Assembly (NCBI GenBank): GCA_013911165.1
Contig: JACETR010000020.1
Span: 1-38,518, forward strand
DNA length: 38,518 nucleotides
DNA from: Planctomycetota bacterium
Lineage (GTDB): Bacteria; Planctomycetota; UBA8108; UBA1146
Direction: 5' to 3'
Each line of letters begins with the position of its first letter. Position 1 is the stretch's first letter. Made by a program: the position numbers and the translations under genes. Below, one piece after another: positions 36,101 through 38,518 of the stretch. Below the pieces are notes generated by a model. That model saw only the letters and a program-made list of their open reading frames with translations, did not search any database and was not told where the DNA came from.

Positions 36101-36623
36101 CCTGCCGCCGCCGATCAACCTTGCGTGTACTTTCTACGGTGCACCGATCAACCTGAACTGGGTCAACACAGCCAACTACACGACGATTCACATCGAGCGT
36201 AATGGCGTACTTCTGGCCTCGATTTCCGGCAATGCCACCCAGTACCAGGACATCGTTCCGGTGGAGGGTGACTACAGCTACGTGATCTATGGTGAGCATG
36301 CCGACGGTGTCACCACCTCGACCACCTGCTCCGGATACGTCAAGCGCTTCCTCAGGGGTGATGCCAACAGCGACACCAACTGTGATATCGCTGACGGTAT
36401 CTGGGTCCTGAACTGGCTCTTTATCGGAGGACAGGAGCCGACCTGTTACGACTCCGCGGACTTCGACGATAACGGACTCGTCACCATTGGCGATGCCATG
36501 CTGATGATCTTCTACTACTTGCACGCTGAAGGTATGCCGAGCATGCCTCCCCCGAACAACTACCCGGAGCCGGGTCTCGACCCGACCGACGACACTCTCG
36601 ACTGTATTGATTCGCCCTACTAG
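30111..36623 (+). CDS. Giant exported adhesin-like protein: FG-GAP propeller, 19 Fn3-like repeats, dockerin-like end
   Basis: The ATG at 30111 (GGGAG six bases upstream) gives 2170 residues with a signal peptide (LATLLLAIFVLVTGVICS). Residues about 40-515 hold seven FG-GAP repeats (for example SGAGDVNIDGYKDTILGAP) with D-x-N-x-D-G-x-x-D calcium loops, the seven-bladed fold of integrin alpha chains. Residues about 522-2078 hold 19 tandem Fn3-like repeats of about 82 residues (W-T-N...RDG...SYTD...TYS...C-x-V-x-V-P). The C-terminus (about 2081-2170) is dockerin-like, with two calcium loops (DANSDTNCDIAD, DFDDNGLVTIGD) and a GLDPTDDTLDC tail. It is probably a long surface or secreted rod for adhesion or matrix contact. 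No enzyme motif is visible. A strong terminator follows. Confidence 0.92.
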   Translation: MSQLLRHRLATLLLAIFVLVTGVICSDVTVAGDAVFVDTAQIKVYGARSNSNLGKSVSGAGDVNIDGYKDTILGAPENDNTSDGRRGHAYIVLGSPNIETEIDLKNPTPGTTIKIVGSHAGDLLGYSVSDAGDVNGDGISDFLIGAPNSYGSGGSDEDGNGRAYLIYGSANLPSVIHVGSLGSLGVTFIGGQESGHFGYSVSGAGDFNSDGYADLLIGAPDEEHGSSNSGAAYLIYGGMLSGTIDLKFGHSSVTRFKTGGNSDNVGHSVADLEDFDGDGHDDIAITAMRHPDDGGVNAGRVWVVYGGMSTGSNVNLNNLSDYGLSGTKIRVPDGDHELGQSVAGAGDADNDGDSEILISRSLHDQDPTTLQTIAYLVRGSSDRPATIHLGQGGPGITAYKTLFDNDEDGQTVHGIHDHSGDGLDDHIVGIPRTVILEQEKGSAHRVNGGQDLGANEVLDLHQQEGRAYLGVHDNQSVGRSVGGAGDINDDRANDLVIGAPGASPYGRFRAGVAYFFLGKELRSPNQVQTSAVGQVVTVTWNNRAVYDTVELFRDGMLLATLPGDTETYTDSNVAYGDHTYRVRGNRRHITTVKRSSMIRVLTPISNFECTSQGRNVTLEWHNNDNYSSTDVYRDGNLIATTPGGAQSYSDIDVSYGPHTYTLVSRGDRSETLPTHCMINVLQPPYLPSCFAEPNPVSNDVEATINWTNGPDTIYENIRIFRDDQLRATISGTAVTYTEVLPEPGTYTYSVQGVDDSGRALSDKIYCEVVDPIAPKALECSSIGQIAFFNWVNTDAYDTIIIEFGPADGSQPPVNLATLSGNTQSYQTTVAAPGEYTVCIRGESLMDPNSPNFGQSSRICCTLSVPYPLANLTSSAQGQVVNLEWENGGEYDTIEILRDGLFLASISGHLTNYTDNAVPFGLREYTLRAKLRQGVTDDISTSITVLRSPENFTCRGEADQVRLNWTNPLPSYSDIDIYRDGQYLTSVSGDDMEYIDAPLSPGSFSYSIKARLGSSTSDSSDCDTVIPEPINTVGTGLLNGRNVLITWANPVTEATSVRLFRDGNEIASLPPTTTAFLDPDLLVGTYTYCVRAEIDDNYSSLSCADAIVPAPPTDITCTVDNAVTTVTWTNGELYDNIIIMRDGGTIEEEISGDASSYTDSNPGPGPHLYQVFGRIGDFVSESLDCQVTVPYPPAQLVCTLANGTDSVLTWINTEPSTNILIYRDGTQIAEVAPDAGGYTDAGVAPATYTYCVVNVYAHAPGSKTSAPTCCDLIVPAPPTNLTCLSVSGDVELAWVNNDAYETLTLLRDGNVIAELEGTSTSYTDPLVTPGNHMYSIAGTILGNTSTYDSCMEDVPAAITDLSLSSFADTVTLNWSHSGPGDEVVIARDGTVIATLSSAETTYTDTGLAAGDYEYCLTMTIGDGTSPTVCGFIHVLANPSDLSCVSAAGFVNLSWTNNDVYDNLVVERDGTLLAILSGTDTSYTDGSAAVGLRSYTLRGETSTSISGNDSCTVDHFLTAPGNLSCSVTAGEADLSWTNGDTYESIVVSRDGTLLEILPGDATSYHDATIVYGSRSYSLVATGGSIESDPTSCGLEVPAMPMDLASSTLDDTVTLTWTLAAPGEAQTVTRDGAVIATIGGGMTMFTDTPGPGTYEYCVTNSIGGNTSATACTAARVLANMTGFSCSSAAGLVTITWTNNDTYGALLLERDGEKLASLNGDTSSYVDTTADTGNHTYELTASVETENTTSGTSTCTVLHELAPVSDLACSVTAGEVDLSWNVNDTYESISLSRDGEFLALLSGDATSYHDADALAFGAHTYSLVAAAGSIESDATSCTVDVPSTPENLVCTLSNGAQVQLSWDLPAAGSSVSIFRDGALIDSLGGSATSYTDTPGSGVYTYSVVNNSADGTSPATSCDIVVPVPLSGLGCTTIGDGNILTWTNGETYDSIAVFRNGEKIGAANGGTESFTDFPLDAGTYDYDLIASIGNSDTAPVSCSVTILPPPINLACTFYGAPINLNWVNTANYTTIHIERNGVLLASISGNATQYQDIVPVEGDYSYVIYGEHADGVTTSTTCSGYVKRFLRGDANSDTNCDIADGIWVLNWLFIGGQEPTCYDSADFDDNGLVTIGDAMLMIFYYLHAEGMPSMPPPNNYPEPGLDPTDDTLDCIDSPY
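34182..35633 (+). repeat. Tandem three-domain super-repeat of about 725 bp inside the giant gene
   Basis: Fn3-like repeats 11-12-13 (34182-34904) and 14-15-16 (34905-35633) match in order: 11 with 14 (L-A-N at the end, E-Y-C), 12 with 15 (SAAG-x-V, W-T-N-N-D), 13 with 16 (SVTAGE-x-D-L-S-W, GDATSYHDA). Repeat 17 again resembles 14. This indicates duplication in three-domain steps. Confidence 0.8.
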
Positions 36624-36649
36624 GCCTTCATCCCGTTGAGATCTTGTCA

Positions 36650-36689
36650 AATCCCCCCGCCGTATTGAGACGGCGGGGGGATTTTTTTT
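36650..36689 (+). terminator. Rho-independent terminator of the giant gene
   Basis: A perfect 14-bp stem (36650-36663 with 36670-36683, loop ATTGAG) runs into eight T. It lies 27 bp after the stop codon. Confidence 0.95.
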
Positions 36690-36854
36690 GCGTCCTCCAC
36701 CGGTTCAATCCAACCTATCGGGGTGCCGGATTCCGGCTCTCGGGTTATGCTTGTTTACATGGGCAGAGCATGGCCAGCAGGTCTCCCCTGACCCCCAGTC
36801 AAAACCACGAACAGGACCACGAAACTTCGTCTGCAACTGGATTGAAAGCGGCAA

Positions 36855-37265
36855 ATGATCACCGGAACTGGCATACCGACTGGAACGGAAGAACGAGCAC
36901 CGGGATCCTATGGACCCGTCTGCTCCCAGTGTCCCGTTCGCTCCGGTTGCCTCAAAATCTGTGATCTGGTCGAAAATGTGATCCCCAGCATGGAGAAAGG
37001 GCGGGTCGACGCCGAGGACCTCCCTCGCCTGTATATGGGGATACGTACCGTGAATGTCCTCCTCGAAAACACCCACCTGCTGACTGACCGGCAGCAGCAA
37101 GTTGTCCAGCTTTACTATCGTGAAGCGATGCAGCAGCAGGAAATTGCCCAACGCCTGAAAGTCACACAACAGGCTGTGGCGGATGCCCTGGTCCGTGCCC
37201 GTCGGGCTGTGGGAAAACACTTTGGCAACCGCGAACTCGCCCGCAACTCCCGCTCTGGAACCTGA
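36855..37265 (+). CDS. Small sigma-region-4-like regulator with a four-cysteine motif
   Basis: A 136-residue protein. Residues about 23-36 hold C-x2-C-x5-C-x3-C (CSQCPVRSGCLKIC), which could bind zinc or an iron-sulfur cluster. Residues about 75-125 match sigma factor region 4: LTDRQQQVVQLYYREAMQQ, then a helix-turn-helix (EIAQRLKVTQQAVADALVRA). Region 2 is absent, so it cannot be an ordinary sigma factor; it may be a DNA-binding regulator whose cysteine site senses metal or redox state (inference). The ATG at 36855 has only a weak ribosome site. It lies alone between two large secreted-protein genes on the same strand and could control one of them. Confidence 0.72.
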   Translation: MITGTGIPTGTEERAPGSYGPVCSQCPVRSGCLKICDLVENVIPSMEKGRVDAEDLPRLYMGIRTVNVLLENTHLLTDRQQQVVQLYYREAMQQQEIAQRLKVTQQAVADALVRARRAVGKHFGNRELARNSRSGT

Positions 37266-37278
37266 TCTGGCGACTATT

Positions 37279-37322
37279 TCAGGTTAATGACCTGATTTCG
37301 GCAAGTTTTCCCTGAGTTCAGG
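37279..37322. promoter_or_regulatory. Possible operator: two inverted repeats with CCTGA/TCAGG half-sites
   Basis: TCAGGT-TAATG-ACCTGA (about 37279-37295) and CCTGA-GT-TCAGG (about 37311-37322) use the same half-site in opposite arrangements, 30-70 bases upstream of the promoter. No T-run follows either, so they are not terminators. A protein-binding site is an inference. Confidence 0.4.
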
Positions 37323-37350
37323 CAAACCCCCCACTCACCTCCTGTGCCGA

Positions 37351-37378
37351 TTGACACCGGTCCTTCCCCGGCTAGAAT
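37351..37378 (+). promoter_or_regulatory. Sigma-70-type promoter for the last gene
   Basis: A perfect TTGACA (37351-37356) is followed after 16 bases by TAGAAT (37373-37378, 5/6 match). Transcription would start near 37385, leaving about 275 bases of untranslated leader before the ATG at 37662. Confidence 0.65.
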
Positions 37379-37661
37379 TAAAGATCGGTACCACTGTCAG
37401 AGTGAGCAAAGTGATTCTCAGGTCTTGAGTCTCCCCATTTTTGGCCCGGTGTCTTCTTTTCAGGGAAGATCATTCGTCTCCATTGGGGAAACATAATTCA
37501 GACCCGGTTCCGGTAACCAACCTGCGGAGAATCCGGTTCGCTTCAGACTGTATTCACCATTTTTCGTCGGGTGAGCCCAATCCCGACCTTTTCCGCTCCG
37601 AACCCCGGTGGTTCGCATGCGGGGCCTCCCATGAGGTAATTCTCGAGGAAAGAGTGTTCAC

Positions 37662-38518
37662 ATGTTGCACACCAAAGATTCGATTATCGGTCTTCGATCT
37701 TCCGAATTTGCGACCTTGAACCGTTGGCTACTGCTGGCGCTGATCCTGATCGTCGGTTCGGTGCAAAACCAGGCCTCGGCACAGGTTTTCTGTGATCCTG
37801 CCAATCCGACTTACGGAACCTGCTTTCTGCAGACAGGTACATTCAGCGGTGACCTTCCCTTTGCGGTAACCCTGAACCCTGCCACCAACGATCTTTTCGT
37901 GGCGGATTATCTCAGTGGTGTTTTCTACCGCTACAACGCACTCGACCTTGCCGCAGCGTCAGAAAACTTGCCCTGCCCCAAAGGTCCTGCCACCTACCTC
38001 GGGATGGCTTATTCTGTACTCGACAGCAACCTCTACTGGATCGTCAATGATCAGGGAAGCCTGTTGCTGGTGGTCTCCAGCCTTGGAGGAAGTTTCATCT
38101 CTGAAACCGAGTTGACTCCTCCTTCGGGAACGACAGCCCTCTCAGGACTGGCCTGGTTCCCGTCATCAAATTCTCTTTGGACCAATGACTTTGAAAATGA
38201 TCAGTACCTCGAGATGAACATGGACGGTTCCTTCACCGGAAACTCCTTCGCAAATCCCCAATCTTCGGGAACTGCGGGAGCCTTTGGATTGGGACTTTCG
38301 GTCGCTCAGGACATCCTCACTTTTGAGTTCTTCTTTGACCTCCCGGTCGGCCCACCTTCTGCAAATCGCACAAGCCTGGTCGAGCGAGTCAATTCGAACG
38401 GTGAATCCCAGGGTCTTTCATTCCCGCTGGCCAGCATCAACAACCTGAGTGGCTGGATCACCGGAATCGCCTGGGCTCCCCAGGGCTCTGCAGCGGAATC
38501 CCCCAGCAACTACATCCT
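37662..38518 (+). CDS. Exported propeller-like protein, 3' end outside window
   Basis: The ATG at 37662 follows GAGGAAAGAG. The frame stays open to the window edge (285 codons seen). The N-terminus is a signal peptide (WLLLALILIVGSVQNQASAQ). The mature part has repeated strand motifs typical of a beta-propeller (AVTLNPATNDLFVADYLSG, LAWFPSSNSLWTNDF, GIAWAPQGS), similar in style to NHL, SMP-30 or YVTN propellers, and early cysteine pairs. It resembles the exported propeller protein at the other end of the window and may also end in a dockerin-like module beyond the edge; this cannot be seen. Function unknown. Confidence 0.8.
   Translation, partial: MLHTKDSIIGLRSSEFATLNRWLLLALILIVGSVQNQASAQVFCDPANPTYGTCFLQTGTFSGDLPFAVTLNPATNDLFVADYLSGVFYRYNALDLAAASENLPCPKGPATYLGMAYSVLDSNLYWIVNDQGSLLLVVSSLGGSFISETELTPPSGTTALSGLAWFPSSNSLWTNDFENDQYLEMNMDGSFTGNSFANPQSSGTAGAFGLGLSVAQDILTFEFFFDLPVGPPSANRTSLVERVNSNGESQGLSFPLASINNLSGWITGIAWAPQGSAAESPSNYI

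Larger units (their letters stand above)
37266..37661. other. Long intergenic region and 5' leader before the last gene
   Basis: About 400 bases without a supported gene. It contains two inverted repeats (37279-37295 and about 37311-37322), a good promoter (37351-37378) and then a leader of roughly 275 bases. An open frame at 37441-37719 runs into the next gene in another phase, has no ribosome site and looks like chance. Confidence 0.65.

Noticed and set aside
37441..37719. 92-codon frame upstream of the last gene
   Set aside because: It overlaps the signal peptide of the real gene in another frame, lacks a ribosome site and has no recognisable composition.

Overview
The window looks like a piece of a Planctomycetota chromosome or a close relative. 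The evidence is the combination of very large secreted proteins ending in a dockerin-like RGD-x-N-x-D module, aspartate-rich D-C-x-x-N-G-x-x-D repeats, a YdjY-like protein, an exported CHAT protein, a futalosine-pathway MqnA and a Gram-negative LPS-type kinase. GC is moderate (mid-50s % by eye). TTG and GTG starts and 1-4 base stop/start overlaps are common. No rRNA, CRISPR, transposase or phage gene was seen.
Layout. 1-5.7 kb (minus): two large exported proteins. The first, PPC-like modules plus a YVTN-type propeller, is cut by the window edge and its signal peptide appears frameshifted. The second is a 1098-residue protein with calcium-binding repeats and a C-terminal dockerin-like module. 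6.1 kb: initiator tRNA-Met. 6.3-10.6 kb (minus): a tightly coupled four-gene operon (YdjY-like, exported squalene-cyclase-like toroid, DUF1015, class V aminotransferase). 10.9-13.2 kb (plus): a degenerate PilZ-like/coiled-coil protein followed by a MamK-like bacterial actin. 13.2-20.2 kb (minus): gluQ, exported TPR/CHAT protein, secretin with an unusual C-terminal extension, HEAT-repeat lipoprotein. 20.2-20.6 kb: an unidentified structured RNA or leader with a 12-codon ORF and its own terminator. 20.7-23.1 kb (plus): prfB-glyA, convergent with trpS. 24.4-29.1 kb (plus): DUF502 membrane protein, tRNA-Pro(GGG), then a compact operon of LPS-type kinase, mqnA and two glycosyltransferases. 29.2 kb: a four-helix orphan membrane protein with a structured leader and strong terminator. 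30.1-36.6 kb: a 2170-residue exported protein (FG-GAP propeller, 19 cysteine-paired Fn3-like repeats, dockerin-like end). 36.9 kb: a small sigma-region-4-like protein with a four-cysteine motif. 37.7 kb to the edge: another exported propeller-like protein.
How the genes fit together. Much of the window serves the cell envelope: exported multidomain proteins with a shared C-terminal module, a secretin for the outer membrane, LPS-type sugar and phosphate transfer, and exported scaffold or protease proteins. The rest is translation housekeeping (prfB, trpS, gluQ, tRNAs) and one-carbon, amino-acid and quinone metabolism (glyA, aminotransferase, mqnA). The most interesting items are the MamK-like actin with its coiled-coil partner, the even-cysteine rule in the 19-repeat protein, the RNA upstream of prfB, and a prfB that keeps an in-frame trace of the usual frameshift site.
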